Source: Arthrobacter terrae
GTDB taxonomy: Bacteria; Actinomycetota; Actinomycetes; Actinomycetales; Micrococcaceae
DNA: 64,000 nucleotides
NCBI RefSeq assembly: GCF_015708085.1
Contig: NZ_JADNYM010000007.1
Span: forward strand, 1-64,000
Direction: 5' to 3'
How positions within the stretch are numbered: position 1 is the first letter of the stretch; every line of letters begins with the position of its first letter. Below, one piece after another: positions 26,119 to 35,374 of this stretch. The translations under genes and the position numbers were made by a program. The notes under the pieces are model-generated. The model worked only from the letters and a program-made list of their open reading frames with translations, was not told where the DNA came from and did not search any database.

Positions 26119-27921
26119 TCAGTCCGGGGTCTTGCCGGCGGCAGGCTCCGTCCCGTCGATGGGCATCGGCGCGGCCGCTGGCACTGCCGGCGGCGCGTTG
26201 ACGGGCCCTGCCGCAGCTGTGGAACCGGCCACTGCCCCGGTCCCGGCCGTGGGCATAACCTGGACGCGAACCAGCGGTAAGGCCGCCGTGGCCGGTGCTT
26301 CCCCACCCACGGCTTCTCTGCCGCCGGAGGCGGCGCTCCCGAGGCCGGCTTGGTCACCGGCTCCCTTCCGGCCGCTCAGTAATCCCCTAAGGCCCCTGTG
26401 CAGCAGGAGCTTTTTAGTGTGTACGTCGACGAACAACAAGTAGATAATGAACGCCAGTGCCACCACGTAGGCCAGCGTGGACGCATGGACCGGAAGCTGG
26501 ACAAAAGACCAGACGGAGAGCTGATCCTGTGCGCCAAACACCACAAAGAACGTGATGACCACATACAGCGATTTGATCTGCCAGTCGTTGCGGATACCGG
26601 TCACGGCCAGGAAGGGGATGAACCAGAGCACATACCACGGCTGAATAATGGGGGAAAGCATGACGACGGCGGCGAAGGCGAGGGCCATCCGACGGATAAG
26701 CCTTGAGTAGTCGCCGCGGAACATCAGCAGGACCACTATGCCCACACCGGCCCACTTAAGCACGGTCCGCAGCAGGGATGCCAGCATTCCCCCGTGCAGC
26801 CCCAGCAGGTTGGCCAGCCCGGCCAACCACTGCCCAAGGAAACCCGACGGCGAGTAGCCGGTGAACCCCGGGGTGGGATCCAGGATGGCCCAGACCCAGC
26901 CGAGTCCGAGGTTGTAGGGGATGCCGCTGACGGCAAGCACGCCGAAGCTGATCGCCGCCGTCGCGCCCCAATAGAAAAACTTCCGTCCCAGTGACGCAGC
27001 CGGACCGGCCCACAAGAGGCCAATAAACGGCAGCAGCAGCACCGTTATCGGTTTCACACCGATGGAAGCCGTCACCAGCAAAATACCCCATACGGGACGT
27101 CTGGTGGCAGCAAAGTAGGTGCCGGCGACCGCGAGCCCCACCATCAGCGCATCGTTATGAGCACTGGCGACGAAACTGATGAGAAAGAGCGGATTGGCGA
27201 CGGAAATCCAGAGCGCACGGGCGCCGCTGAGCCCGTGCAGCCTGGCCAACTTGGGCACGTATAAGATGCAAAGGCCGACGCCGGCCACAGCCAGCAGGCG
27301 GAACAGGAAAACCGAGGCGTCCGGCTGGGCTCCGGTGATTTGCACTACTGCCCGCTCGAGCCAGAGGAAGTACGGCCCGTATGGTGTTTTGGCCTCCGCC
27401 CACGCCGGATCGGCCCCGAGGGAAAACCAATTGCTGAGGGTTGAAATCCCCGTAGTGTAGGGGTTCAGGTTCTCCAGCATCAGCCGGCCCTGCCCCGTAT
27501 AGGCGTAGACATCGCGGGAAAAGATCGGCACGGCAAACAGCATCGGCGCGGACCAGGCCGCGACGGCAATGATCACCGAGCGCAACGCGCCAGGGTCCCA
27601 CTGATGCAGCCGCTGACCTAACCGAAGCCAGGAGCGCATCAGCAGCATGGCTCCGAGCGTCAGCAATAGGGTGGAAGTGGTTACCCCCCAGCCCTCGGTG
27701 CGCAGAGCGATCACCAGTGGATTGCGGATCATCGGCGATCCATTGGCGATCCAGCCGGCACCGATGGAACCAACAAACATCATTACGGATCCGATGAACC
27801 CCTGGACGGTGGCGACATATGCCTTCGGGCCGGGGTGGGACGCGCCGGCCGCTGTGTCCGCAGGTGCCCGAGTGGCAGACCGCTGGCCGCTCGTGCCCAC
27901 CCGCGAATCGCCTGCCGTCAT
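26119..27921 (-). CDS. mptB: MptB-family alpha-1,6-mannosyltransferase (copy 2)
   Basis: This 600-residue GT-C enzyme is paralogous to the 21451-23037 gene. Shared motifs are VPIFSRDVYAYTGQGRLMLENLNPYTTGI, TPYGPYFLWLERAVV, NPLFLISFVASAHNDALMVGL and IIQPWYVLWFIPFLAV. It differs by a longer N-terminus and a C-terminal cytoplasmic tail of about 95 residues rich in Ala/Gly/Pro after RGLRGLLSGRKG, which has no recognisable domain. It faces the GT87-like pair and closes a four-gene glycan assembly cassette. Acceptor specificity cannot be inferred. Confidence 0.92.
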   Translation of the reverse strand: MTAGDSRVGTSGQRSATRAPADTAAGASHPGPKAYVATVQGFIGSVMMFVGSIGAGWIANGSPMIRNPLVIALRTEGWGVTTSTLLLTLGAMLLMRSWLRLGQRLHQWDPGALRSVIIAVAAWSAPMLFAVPIFSRDVYAYTGQGRLMLENLNPYTTGISTLSNWFSLGADPAWAEAKTPYGPYFLWLERAVVQITGAQPDASVFLFRLLAVAGVGLCILYVPKLARLHGLSGARALWISVANPLFLISFVASAHNDALMVGLAVAGTYFAATRRPVWGILLVTASIGVKPITVLLLPFIGLLWAGPAASLGRKFFYWGATAAISFGVLAVSGIPYNLGLGWVWAILDPTPGFTGYSPSGFLGQWLAGLANLLGLHGGMLASLLRTVLKWAGVGIVVLLMFRGDYSRLIRRMALAFAAVVMLSPIIQPWYVLWFIPFLAVTGIRNDWQIKSLYVVITFFVVFGAQDQLSVWSFVQLPVHASTLAYVVALAFIIYLLFVDVHTKKLLLHRGLRGLLSGRKGAGDQAGLGSAASGGREAVGGEAPATAALPLVRVQVMPTAGTGAVAGSTAAAGPVNAPPAVPAAAPMPIDGTEPAAGKTPD

Positions 27922-28090
27922 CTGTCTAAAATCCTCTGGTGCCCGAGGGCGATTGTCCGCAGCTGGTAAATGGGAGTTCCGGTAACGTGAATTGATTAGT
28001 TATTTTAGCACCGGGTTGTCGACGCACCCGGGTTGAAACCGTTCCATGTAGCCGGTCCCGTCCGGCGGCAGGACCGCTTAGGCAAGACTG

Positions 28091-28103
28091 TACATTTGAC
28101 TGG
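28091..28103 (+). promoter_or_regulatory. Probable -10 element for leaderless orn
   Basis: TACATT followed by 6 nt and then the GTG start, with no Shine-Dalgarno, indicates transcription starting at or next to the initiation codon. yaaA has the same geometry (TAGGCT at 37296-37301). Confidence 0.5.
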
Positions 28104-28705
28104 TGCCTATAACTAACGAATGCATTGTATGGATTGACTGCGAGATGACAGGTCTGGATCTGGCGGCGGATGCCCTCATTGAAGTGGCAGTACTGGTAAC
28201 AGATTCAGAATTGAACATCCTTGGCGAGGGATTGGACGTCATTATCCGCCCCGAGCCGCAGGCACTGGCCCAAATGGGTGACTTTGTCCGCGACATGCAC
28301 ACCACCTCGAAGCTGCTCGATGAACTCCCGCATGGATTGTCCATGGACGAGGCGCAGGAACAGGTACTCGCGTACATCAAAACATACGTTCCGGAGCCGA
28401 ACAAGGCACCGCTGGGCGGGAACTCCGTGGGAACGGACCGGATGTTCCTTGCGCGCGATATGCCTGAGGTCGTCGAACATCTGCATTACCGCGTCATCGA
28501 CGTTTCCACCATCAAGGAACTCTCCCGCCGCTGGTACGCCCGCGCCTACTTCCAGTCGCCGCCCAAGACCGGCGGCCACCGCGCACTGGGTGACATTCAG
28601 GATTCGATTAACGAACTCAAGTACTACCGCGAGGCAGTCTTCGTCCCAGCACCGGGCCCGGATTCGGCCACCGCAAAAAAGATTTCGCAGCAATACCGCG
28701 ATTGA
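28103..28705 (+). CDS. orn: Oligoribonuclease
   Basis: Orn is a DEDD-type 3'-5' exoribonuclease that degrades di- and oligoribonucleotides, including pGpG. The protein is 200 residues. ExoI is WIDCEMTGLD (Asp, Glu). ExoII is in GGNSVGTDRMFLARDMPEV. ExoIII is HRALGDIQDSINEL (His, Asp). No Shine-Dalgarno precedes the GTG. TACATT (28091-28096) lies exactly 6 nt before it, which fits a leaderless transcript. Gene length and motifs are normal. Confidence 0.95.
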   Translation: MPITNECIVWIDCEMTGLDLAADALIEVAVLVTDSELNILGEGLDVIIRPEPQALAQMGDFVRDMHTTSKLLDELPHGLSMDEAQEQVLAYIKTYVPEPNKAPLGGNSVGTDRMFLARDMPEVVEHLHYRVIDVSTIKELSRRWYARAYFQSPPKTGGHRALGDIQDSINELKYYREAVFVPAPGPDSATAKKISQQYRD

Positions 28706-28873
28706 CGGGAGGATTTTGCGGACTTTTTTGCCCGAAAATTGGCAGAATCCCGGCCGCTCTCGGGTGCAGGCACGCCCTGATTTCGGGTCCGTGTCACCAG
28801 CACCCTCCAGGAGCAGGTAGACTGTTTGCCGTTGCCATATTCACTCCGGTCCGCCGGAACTGTACAGGCACAT

Positions 28874-28947
28874 GGTGGGATTAGCTCAGTTGGCAGAGCG
28901 CCTGGTTGTGGTCCAGGAGGTCGCGGGTTCAACCCCCGTATCTCACC
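28874..28947 (+). tRNA. tRNA-His (anticodon GTG)
   Basis: A clear cloverleaf: acceptor GTGGGAT/ATCTCAC (one G-T pair), the extra G(-1) opposite C73 characteristic of tRNA-His, D arm TAGCTCAGTTGGCAGAGC, anticodon arm CCTGG-TTGTGGT-CCAGG with anticodon GTG, and T arm CGGGTTCAACCCCCG. No CCA is encoded. Confidence 0.95.
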
Positions 28948-29071
28948 CCGAGGAAAGTAACGACTAAGGCCGCCCTGGAATTATCCGGTGCGGCCTTCGT
29001 CATGTTCAATGGACATGAGCGTACCCGCACGGAAGCGAAGCTTCCGTCAATATTCGACAGGAGCCTCCGGC

Positions 29072-30226
29072 ATGCAGCGCAAATTCTATGAGGAAGACCA
29101 CGAGCTGTTCCGCGAGGTGGCACAGGAGTTTAACTCCCGCGAGGTTGCTCCGCACTATGCGCAGTGGGACGCCGACCATATGATGCCCCGCAACCTGTGG
29201 ACCGCAGCGGGTGAACAGGGACTGCTGGGGCTGGCAGTGCCCGAGGAATTCGGCGGCATGGGCATGACGGACTACCGGTTCCGCGCCGTCATGGACGAGG
29301 AGTTCGCCAAAGCCAACCATCTCGCCGTCGGCCTGGCCTTTCATCTGCACGACGACATGGTCCTCCCGCACCTGCTGGCTTACGGCTCGGAAGACCTGAA
29401 GGGCCGGTGGCTGCCGGGCATGGCCTCCGGCGAAATTGTCACCTCGGTTGCCTGGACCGAGCCCGGCGCCGGTTCGGATCTGCGCGGGGTGCGTACCAAG
29501 GCCGTGCAGGACGGGGATGACTGGCTGATTTCGGGTCAGAAGACTTTCATTGGAAATGGGATTTCCGGTGACGCAGCACTGGTACTGGCCCGGACCGACG
29601 GCGGCACCGGCCGGGGTGCGCACAAGTCCTATTCTCTGTTCATGGTCGCCAAGGGTGCCGGCTACAGCACCGGCAAGCAGCTGGACAAGATAGGGCTGAA
29701 GGCCTCCGATACGGCGGAGCTGTTCTTCGACAACGTCCGCGTCCCTGCCGCCGACCTGGTTGGCGAGCTGGGCAGCGGCCTTGAGTACTGTGCCGCGCAG
29801 CTCCCGCAGGGCCGGCTGGCCATCGCCGTGGCGTCGGCCGCCGTCGCCCGTTCCGTCTATGCAGCGACCGTAGCCTACACCAAGGAGCGCAACGCCTTCG
29901 GTGAGCGGATCATCGATTTCCAGAACAGCCGGTTCGTGCTGGCGGACATCCTGACCGAAGTTGAAGTCACCGAGGGCTACGTGGACCGTGCCGTGCTGGC
30001 GTTCAACGACGGCCGGCTGGACGCCGTCTCGGCCGCCCGCGCGAAGCTCTGGGCCAGCGAACGGGTCAAGTCCATCACGGACCGCTGCCTGCAGCTGCAT
30101 GGGGGCTACGGCTACATTCTGGAATACCCGGTGGCGCAGGCCTTCCTGGCGTCCCGGTTGCTGACCATCTTCGGCGGGACCAACGAAATCATGCGCGACG
30201 TAATCGGCCGCGGTATTGCCCAATGA
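29072..30226 (+). CDS. Acyl-CoA dehydrogenase
   Basis: This FAD-dependent acyl-CoA dehydrogenase of 384 residues begins MQRKFYEEDHELFREVAQEF. It carries the family motifs VTSVAWTEPGAGSDLRGVRTKAVQDGDDWLISGQKTFIGNG (signature 1 region) and LQLHGGYGYILEYPVAQAFLASRLLTIFGGTNEIMRDVIGR (signature 2). The catalytic Glu probably lies in the FGGTNEI segment or a nearby helix, depending on the subfamily. CAGGAG is 8 nt upstream of the ATG. It overlaps the def start by 4 bp (ATGA), so the two are translationally coupled, an unusual pairing of lipid oxidation and protein maturation. Chain-length specificity is unknown. Confidence 0.92.
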   Translation: MQRKFYEEDHELFREVAQEFNSREVAPHYAQWDADHMMPRNLWTAAGEQGLLGLAVPEEFGGMGMTDYRFRAVMDEEFAKANHLAVGLAFHLHDDMVLPHLLAYGSEDLKGRWLPGMASGEIVTSVAWTEPGAGSDLRGVRTKAVQDGDDWLISGQKTFIGNGISGDAALVLARTDGGTGRGAHKSYSLFMVAKGAGYSTGKQLDKIGLKASDTAELFFDNVRVPAADLVGELGSGLEYCAAQLPQGRLAIAVASAAVARSVYAATVAYTKERNAFGERIIDFQNSRFVLADILTEVEVTEGYVDRAVLAFNDGRLDAVSAARAKLWASERVKSITDRCLQLHGGYGYILEYPVAQAFLASRLLTIFGGTNEIMRDVIGRGIAQ

Positions 30227-30795
30227 CCGTTCATCCCGTCACCATTTGGGGCGAGCCCGTGCTGCATCGCCGCGCGGAGGAGGTCAAGTCTTTTGACGGC
30301 GACCTGCAGAGATTGATCTCGGACATGTTTGAAACGATGGACGTTGCGAACGGCGTGGGCCTGGCAGCCCCGCAGATCGGTGTGGGACTGCGCATCTTCA
30401 CCTATCAGATGGAGAACGACGACGGCGTCCCCGACCGCGGCGTGCTGGTGAACCCTTCGATTTCACTCGGTAAAATCTCCGGCAAGGCCCCTGATCCGGA
30501 GGAGGAAACCGAGGGCTGCCTCTCCGTCCCCGGCGAGCATTTCCCGCTCAAACGCGCCGATTGGGCGCGCCTCACCGGCTTTGATGCGCACGGGGCCCTG
30601 CTCGAATTCGAGGCGACCGGCTGGTTTGCCCGCTGCATGCAGCATGAATACGATCACTTGGACGGAAAGCTCTACGTGGACCGGCTTAACGACCGCTACC
30701 GGCGCAAGGCCAGGCGGCTGTCCAAGGACCAAGGCTGGGGCATCCCCGGGCTGAGCTGGCTGCCCGGGGTGGATCCGGACCCGTTCGGGCACTGA
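30223..30795 (+). CDS. def: Peptide deformylase
   Basis: Def removes the N-formyl group from nascent proteins. The protein is 190 residues with all three motifs: GVGLAAPQIG (44-53), EGCLSVPG with metal ligand Cys99, and QHEYDHLDG with ligands His141 and His145 and catalytic Glu142. The ATG overlaps the acyl-CoA dehydrogenase stop. The C-terminal extension ending PGVDPDPFGH is typical of actinobacterial forms. No methionyl-tRNA formyltransferase is adjacent, so this may be one of several def copies in the genome. Confidence 0.95.
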   Translation: MTVHPVTIWGEPVLHRRAEEVKSFDGDLQRLISDMFETMDVANGVGLAAPQIGVGLRIFTYQMENDDGVPDRGVLVNPSISLGKISGKAPDPEEETEGCLSVPGEHFPLKRADWARLTGFDAHGALLEFEATGWFARCMQHEYDHLDGKLYVDRLNDRYRRKARRLSKDQGWGIPGLSWLPGVDPDPFGH

Positions 30796-30844
30796 GATTT
30801 GCGCGCCGCGATGAGCCAATGAACCGCCGGTTAGGCTGGAGAGC

Positions 30845-31708
30845 ATGATGGACGCTCCGCTGCTGACTACCGAACAGATCCTGACCTATCTGGCCGTGGG
30901 AGCAGCGGACCGCGGGGCCTGCACGCAGCTGCTGGAAGGCCCGCCCAGCAGCGCCGCCGTCGAGGTCCTCGCTGCACTGCGTGGAAACCTCAGCGCGGGT
31001 TCCGCCGAAACTCCGGTTCGGGCGCAGGCGGGCGAAACGGCGTGGATAGAGGCTTATCTCAGGTTTACCCCGGAGCTCGTTAGTTGGCATAACGAATGTG
31101 GCATTGCCGATGAGATCACTCGCGCGACGCTGGCCGATGTTGGCCGCAATCTGGAGATCAACCGCCGGGTTCACGGACGCTTCGGAATGGACACCCACAC
31201 CTGGCTGATCCATCACTTTACCGGACGCCTCTACCAGCTTGGCCGGCTGCAGTACCTGTTGCACCGCGGGCCGGAGGCCGCCGCGGGAGGCGGGATTCCC
31301 GGTACCGGGCCCTGCGACTGGCTGCTGGGAATCCATATTCCTGAATCCGGCGGCCTGGGCCCGGAAACCGTGCAGGCAAGCCTGGAGCTGGCCCGGCCGT
31401 TCTTTTCCCGGCACTTCCCGGACCACCCCGTGCGGATTGCCGACTGCGCGTCCTGGCTGCTCGACCCCTACATTCCAGGCCGGCTGCCCCCGGACTCAAA
31501 CATTGTCAGGTTCGCCAGCCGATTCACACCCTACGGCCACCCGCTCGATACCCCCACTGACGCCGTCTACTTCACCTTCCGGACCCGCAGCAGTATGACG
31601 AAGCTGGCTTCACTGCCGCGCCGGACTTCGCTGCAGCGGATGGTGCTGGAGAGGATCGACGACGGGGGCTGCTGGCAGCTGGGGTTCGGCTACTTGACGC
31701 TGCCCTAA
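30845..31708 (+). CDS. Acyltransferase-domain protein (GNAT-like C-terminal domain)
   Basis: This 287-residue protein resembles the two-domain acyltransferase family with an N-terminal helical domain and a GNAT-like C-terminal domain. Recognisable segments are TWLIHHFTGRLYQLGRLQYLLHR, GIHIPESGGLGPETVQASLELARPFFSRHFP, CASWLLDPYIPGRLPPDSNIVRFASRF and TSLQRMVLERIDDGGCWQLGFGYL. The family is widespread in actinobacteria and mostly uncharacterised. It starts 49 bp after def on the same strand and may be part of the same transcript. Confidence 0.8.
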   Translation: MMDAPLLTTEQILTYLAVGAADRGACTQLLEGPPSSAAVEVLAALRGNLSAGSAETPVRAQAGETAWIEAYLRFTPELVSWHNECGIADEITRATLADVGRNLEINRRVHGRFGMDTHTWLIHHFTGRLYQLGRLQYLLHRGPEAAAGGGIPGTGPCDWLLGIHIPESGGLGPETVQASLELARPFFSRHFPDHPVRIADCASWLLDPYIPGRLPPDSNIVRFASRFTPYGHPLDTPTDAVYFTFRTRSSMTKLASLPRRTSLQRMVLERIDDGGCWQLGFGYLTLP

Positions 31709-31809
31709 TGCCGTACTGACGCGGCCCAAGAGCAGAGTATGGGGACTGCGGTAAACTTGATTGTTTGGGCGGCACCTTGCCACACCAACCGAGCCGTGAA
31801 AGAAGCACA

Positions 31810-33450
31810 GTGTCCCAAGACGTCATCTCCCCCGACCGCGCCCACGAGATCCGCGCCGCGAAGATCAACGGGCAGGCCGCACGTCGGCGCACCTTCGCTG
31901 TGATTTCCCACCCGGACGCCGGTAAGTCCACGCTGACCGAAGCCCTGGCCCTGCACGCCAAGGTGATCGGCACGGCCGGAGCCACCAACGGAAAATCGAA
32001 CCGCAAAGATACGATTTCCGACTGGATGCAGATGGAAAAGGACCGCGGCATTTCCATTAGCTCGGCGGCCCTCCAGTTCTCCTACCGGGACACGGTCATC
32101 AACCTCCTGGACACCCCCGGGCACGCGGACTTCTCCGAAGACACCTACCGCGTGCTCGCCGCCGTCGACTGCGCCGTCATGCTGGTGGACGCCGCCAAGG
32201 GGCTGGAAACCCAGACCATGAAGCTGTTCGAGGTGTGCCGCCAGCGTGGCCTGCCCATCATTACTGTCATCAACAAATGGGACCGGCCCGGGCTGGACAC
32301 CCTGGCGCTGATGGACGAAATCACCGAGCGCACCGGCCTGCTGCCGATGCCGCTGACCTGGGCCGTCGGCATTGCCGGCGATTTCCGAGGCGTCTGGGAC
32401 CTGCAGCGGGACCGATTTGTCCGCTTCACCCGCAACAACAGCGGCGCCAACATCGCTTTAACCGAGTACTACACTCCGGAAGAAGCCGCAGCCAGCGAGG
32501 GCGATGTCTGGACAGACGCGGTAGACGAGGCCGGCCTGGTCAAGGATTCAAACCTGCCCTTTGACCCGGAAAGTTTCTACGCCGGCAAAGGCACCCCTAT
32601 CCTGTTCTCCTCCGCCGCGCTGAACTTCGGCGTCAAGGAAATCCTCGATACGCTGGTGGACTTCGCTCCGCCGGCCGCCCCGCGCCCGGACGTTGCAGGT
32701 CAGCTGCGGCCGGTAGCTGACCCCTTCTCCGGCTTTGTCTTCAAGGTCCAGGCCGGAATGAACCAGGCGCACCGGGACCACGTGGCGTTCGTCCGCGTCT
32801 GCTCCGGGATTTTCGAACGCGGCATGGTAGTCACCCAGTCCCGCACCGGAAAGTCCTTTGCGACCAAATACGCCCAGCAGGTTTTCGGGCGTGAGCGCGA
32901 GGTGATCGACGAAGCGTTCCCCGGGGACGTCGTCGGCCTCGTTAATGCATCCGAGCTGCGAGTGGGAGACAGTCTTTACCTGGAAGATTCCGTCGAGTTC
33001 CCGGCTATCCCGCTCTTTGCGCCGGAACATTTCCAGGTGGCCAGGTCCAAGGATCCAAGCCGGTACAAGCAGTTCCGGCGCGGCATCGACCAACTGGAGC
33101 ACGAGGGCGTTATTCAGGTCCTGCGCTCGGACCTGCGCGGTGACCAGGCGCCAGTTCTCGCCGCCGTCGGCCCGATGCAGTTTGAAGTGGTGGAGGACAG
33201 AATGACGCACGAGTTTAATGCGCCCATGCGGTTCGAACGCCTGCCGTACTCGCTGGCACGGCTCACGACAGTTGATGCCATCGCGACGCTCGGTCTGGTG
33301 CACGGTGCCGAGGTCCTGCTCCGCTCCGACGGGGAATACCTGGCGCTGTTCAATGACGTCTGGGCCCTGCGTCGGGTGGAGAAGAACAATCCTGATTTGG
33401 CGCTGGCCGTGATCGGGACGCAAAGCCGCAGCGCGATGCAGGGCTACTAA
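31810..33450 (+). CDS. prfC: Peptide chain release factor 3
   Basis: RF3 is the translational GTPase that recycles RF1/RF2 from the ribosome. The protein is 546 residues. G1 is SHPDAGKST, the switch region contains KDRGISISSA, G3 is DTPGHADF and G4 is NKWD. Domains II-III continue through GVKEILDTLVDFAPPAAPRP and the C-terminal QFEVVEDRMTHEFNAPMRFERL, all typical of RF3 rather than EF-G. GTG at 31810 is chosen. An in-frame ATG 15 codons upstream precedes a non-conserved segment. The Shine-Dalgarno is weak (GAAAGAAG). Confidence 0.95.
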   Translation: MSQDVISPDRAHEIRAAKINGQAARRRTFAVISHPDAGKSTLTEALALHAKVIGTAGATNGKSNRKDTISDWMQMEKDRGISISSAALQFSYRDTVINLLDTPGHADFSEDTYRVLAAVDCAVMLVDAAKGLETQTMKLFEVCRQRGLPIITVINKWDRPGLDTLALMDEITERTGLLPMPLTWAVGIAGDFRGVWDLQRDRFVRFTRNNSGANIALTEYYTPEEAAASEGDVWTDAVDEAGLVKDSNLPFDPESFYAGKGTPILFSSAALNFGVKEILDTLVDFAPPAAPRPDVAGQLRPVADPFSGFVFKVQAGMNQAHRDHVAFVRVCSGIFERGMVVTQSRTGKSFATKYAQQVFGREREVIDEAFPGDVVGLVNASELRVGDSLYLEDSVEFPAIPLFAPEHFQVARSKDPSRYKQFRRGIDQLEHEGVIQVLRSDLRGDQAPVLAAVGPMQFEVVEDRMTHEFNAPMRFERLPYSLARLTTVDAIATLGLVHGAEVLLRSDGEYLALFNDVWALRRVEKNNPDLALAVIGTQSRSAMQGY

Positions 33451-33531
33451 TCACTGCAGAAGGACCTTGCCATGCGGAGTGCCTGGCAAGGGGGCGCGGC
33501 CCTGTCGGTTCCGCCGGATGTGACCGTTCGG

Positions 33532-33720
33532 TTAGCTTTCCTTCATCACCCGCTGCAGATCCTGCGCCGCGGTCTGGCGGAGATCCTCGATCTGCGTGAG
33601 CCTATGCTGATCAATGGCCCCTTTACTGTGGTCACGCTGGGCCTGCGCGAGCTGGCGGTTCGCCTCATCCAGGTTGTCCTGGGCGGTCTTGACGGGGTCG
33701 ACATACTGAATATTGCTCAT
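33532..33720 (-). CDS. Small coiled-coil protein of unknown function
   Basis: This 62-residue protein is almost wholly charged helix (AQDNLDEANRQLAQAQRDHSKGAIDQHRLTQIEDLRQTAAQDLQRVMKES) with heptad periodicity, predicted to form a coiled coil. ATG at 33720 is preferred; an in-frame start 12 codons upstream is possible. It is convergent with prfC, 81 bp away. No family is recognised. Confidence 0.55.
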   Translation of the reverse strand: MSNIQYVDPVKTAQDNLDEANRQLAQAQRDHSKGAIDQHRLTQIEDLRQTAAQDLQRVMKES

Positions 33721-33854
33721 ACAGGCATCATTCCATCGTTTTTGTTTCGCCGCCATTTTGTCACGCCGCTATTTTGCCCCGCGGCAGCCTTGCCGCCGGC
33801 CGCCCCGCCCGGGCCTGCCGCCCCAGCTCTCCTTCCTGCCCGCCACAGCCAGTC

Positions 33855-34739
33855 TCACGGTACATAGCCGGACTCCAGCGTCGGCTGTCGGGGACAGGAC
33901 GTCAGCACGCGCTTCATCGCATCCTTCTCCGCCGGCGTCACCCAAAGCCTATACGCCGCCTTCACCGAGACCTGACGGGCAATGTAGCGGCAGCGGAACG
34001 CCTTGTTCGGCGGCAGCCAAGTCGCAGCGTCGCCGTCGCTCTTTTGCACGTTTGTCGGCCCATCCACCGCCAGCAGGTTCAGTGGATCATTGGCCAGGCT
34101 TTGCCGCTGTCCGTCGGTCAACTGCTGGGCACCGGTCTGCCAGGCATTACCCAGCGCCACCACGTGATCGATTTGGATGGCTTTGCTGCTTTGCGCCCCC
34201 CTGCTGAAATCCAGCTCCCGATCCGTATACGGATCGGACAATTTACCCGATCCCAGTTGGCATCCGGCTCCCTTGACCAGCTGCTTTTGGGTCAGATCCC
34301 GCGCCAGAATATCATTGCGGGTATCGCAGCCATTACGGTCCACGTCCAGCCACGCCACACCAAACGCGAGCCGGTCGTAGCTGTTCCGCGGTGCCCTGCC
34401 CTTCACCTCCAGGACGTCAAGTACGCTCAGCGCCAGTGCCGGCTTCACCCGGACCACCGGGCTCCCTGACCCGGACCACCCCGGCTCCATAACCAGTGGT
34501 CCCTGGCCCGCCAGCGCCGCGGAGACCGGGTTTAGCGGTCCCCATGCGTAGAGGGCGGCGAGCAGTGCCACCATCGCGGCGAACACGGGAATAACCATGA
34601 CAAGCACGCGGGGACGCCGCCGCTTGGTGCGCCGCTGAGCGCGCACCGACCGTGTGGACCGGGATAACGGCCACAACCGCGGTGACCGGGCCACCAGCCG
34701 CGGCTGTGGAGAGCGGGCCAACATGTTTCGTGGTGACAT
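33855..34739 (-). CDS. Secreted/membrane-anchored HNH-endonuclease-family protein
   Basis: The protein has about 294 residues. A very basic N-terminus (RRTKRRRPR) and one transmembrane segment (VLVMVIPVFAAMVALLAALYAW) place the rest outside the membrane. The C-terminal domain matches the HNH/DUF1524 (GmrSD C-terminal-like) family seen in secreted actinobacterial nucleases: VAWLDVDRNGCDTRNDIL, SKAIQIDHVVALGNAWQTGAQQL, NLLAVDGPTNVQKSDGDAATWLPPN and CRYIARQVSVKAAYRLWVTPAEKDAM. DH in QIDHVV is the likely metal/catalytic pair. The start is uncertain; ATG 34739 is used. Confidence 0.85.
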   Translation of the reverse strand: MSPRNMLARSPQPRLVARSPRLWPLSRSTRSVRAQRRTKRRRPRVLVMVIPVFAAMVALLAALYAWGPLNPVSAALAGQGPLVMEPGWSGSGSPVVRVKPALALSVLDVLEVKGRAPRNSYDRLAFGVAWLDVDRNGCDTRNDILARDLTQKQLVKGAGCQLGSGKLSDPYTDRELDFSRGAQSSKAIQIDHVVALGNAWQTGAQQLTDGQRQSLANDPLNLLAVDGPTNVQKSDGDAATWLPPNKAFRCRYIARQVSVKAAYRLWVTPAEKDAMKRVLTSCPRQPTLESGYVP

Positions 34740-34830
34740 CGCCGTTGCCTGTCGGTGGAGTGGTGGACTGCCACCAACCCTAAGGCACAGCGCCGACACG
34801 GCCGGAAATATATCCACAGGCGGCATGTGC

Positions 34831-34871
34831 AGGGCGCCAGATGCGGCAGGAAGGGCGCCAAATGCGGCGGC
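34831..34871. repeat. Tandem 21-bp repeat, two copies
   Basis: AGGGCGCCAGATGCGGCAGGA at 34831-34851 is followed by a copy with two differences starting at 34852. It lies between the 3' end of rnpB and the HNH gene, upstream of the HNH start on the minus strand. Confidence 0.7.
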
Positions 34872-34913
34872 GTCGGCCTCTTGACTCCAGTCAGCGCAGC
34901 ACAGTACATTGCC

Positions 34914-35312
34914 GGCTGGATGGGTTGGCCGATACGCCGGGTCCTGTCATCCCGCGCCGTTACCGACGCGGGAGTAGCGGCCATCCATCTACGAACGCCG
35001 TTGCCGACGCCCTCTAGCGGCCTACCCGGACACTCGGGCGAGCAGCCCTCAAACATGCCCTGTCTGGCCTTGCTCCCGGTGGGGTTTACCTAGCTTCCCT
35101 GGTCACCCAGGGAACTGGTGGTCTCTTACACCACCGTTTCACCCTTACCTGCCTGCGCACATGTTTCCATGCTGCGGGCGGGCGGTCTGTTTTCTGTGGC
35201 ACTTTCCTGCGGGTTACCCCGAGTGGGTGTTACCCACCACCGTGCTCTGCGGAGCCCGGACGTTCCTCGAGCCACTTTCGTGACGCGCGACCGCCTAGCC
35301 AACCCATCCAGC
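34914..35312 (-). ncRNA. rnpB: RNase P RNA (bacterial type A)
   Basis: The minus strand carries the universally conserved RNase P RNA elements. Near the 5' end is GAGGAACGTCCGGGCTCC (P4 and J3/4). AACACCCACTCGGGG, the P9-type region GGTGAAACGGTGGTGTAAGAGACC and GAAGCTAGGTAAACCCC follow, and the 3' end has GACAGGACCCGGCGTATCGG. The ends pair through P1: CTGGATGGGTTGGC (35298-35311) with GCCAACCCATCCAG (34916-34929). About 399 nt, normal for the class. The 240 bases upstream of it (35313-35552) contain no gene, only a likely -10 region (TAGACT/TATAG near 35312-35325) and CTGCGCAG-type repeats. Confidence 0.96.
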
Positions 35313-35374
35313 TATACAGTCTACTGTCCCGCCGGGGTCTGGCGGACACTGCTGCCAGTCCCCAGGGCGGAGCG

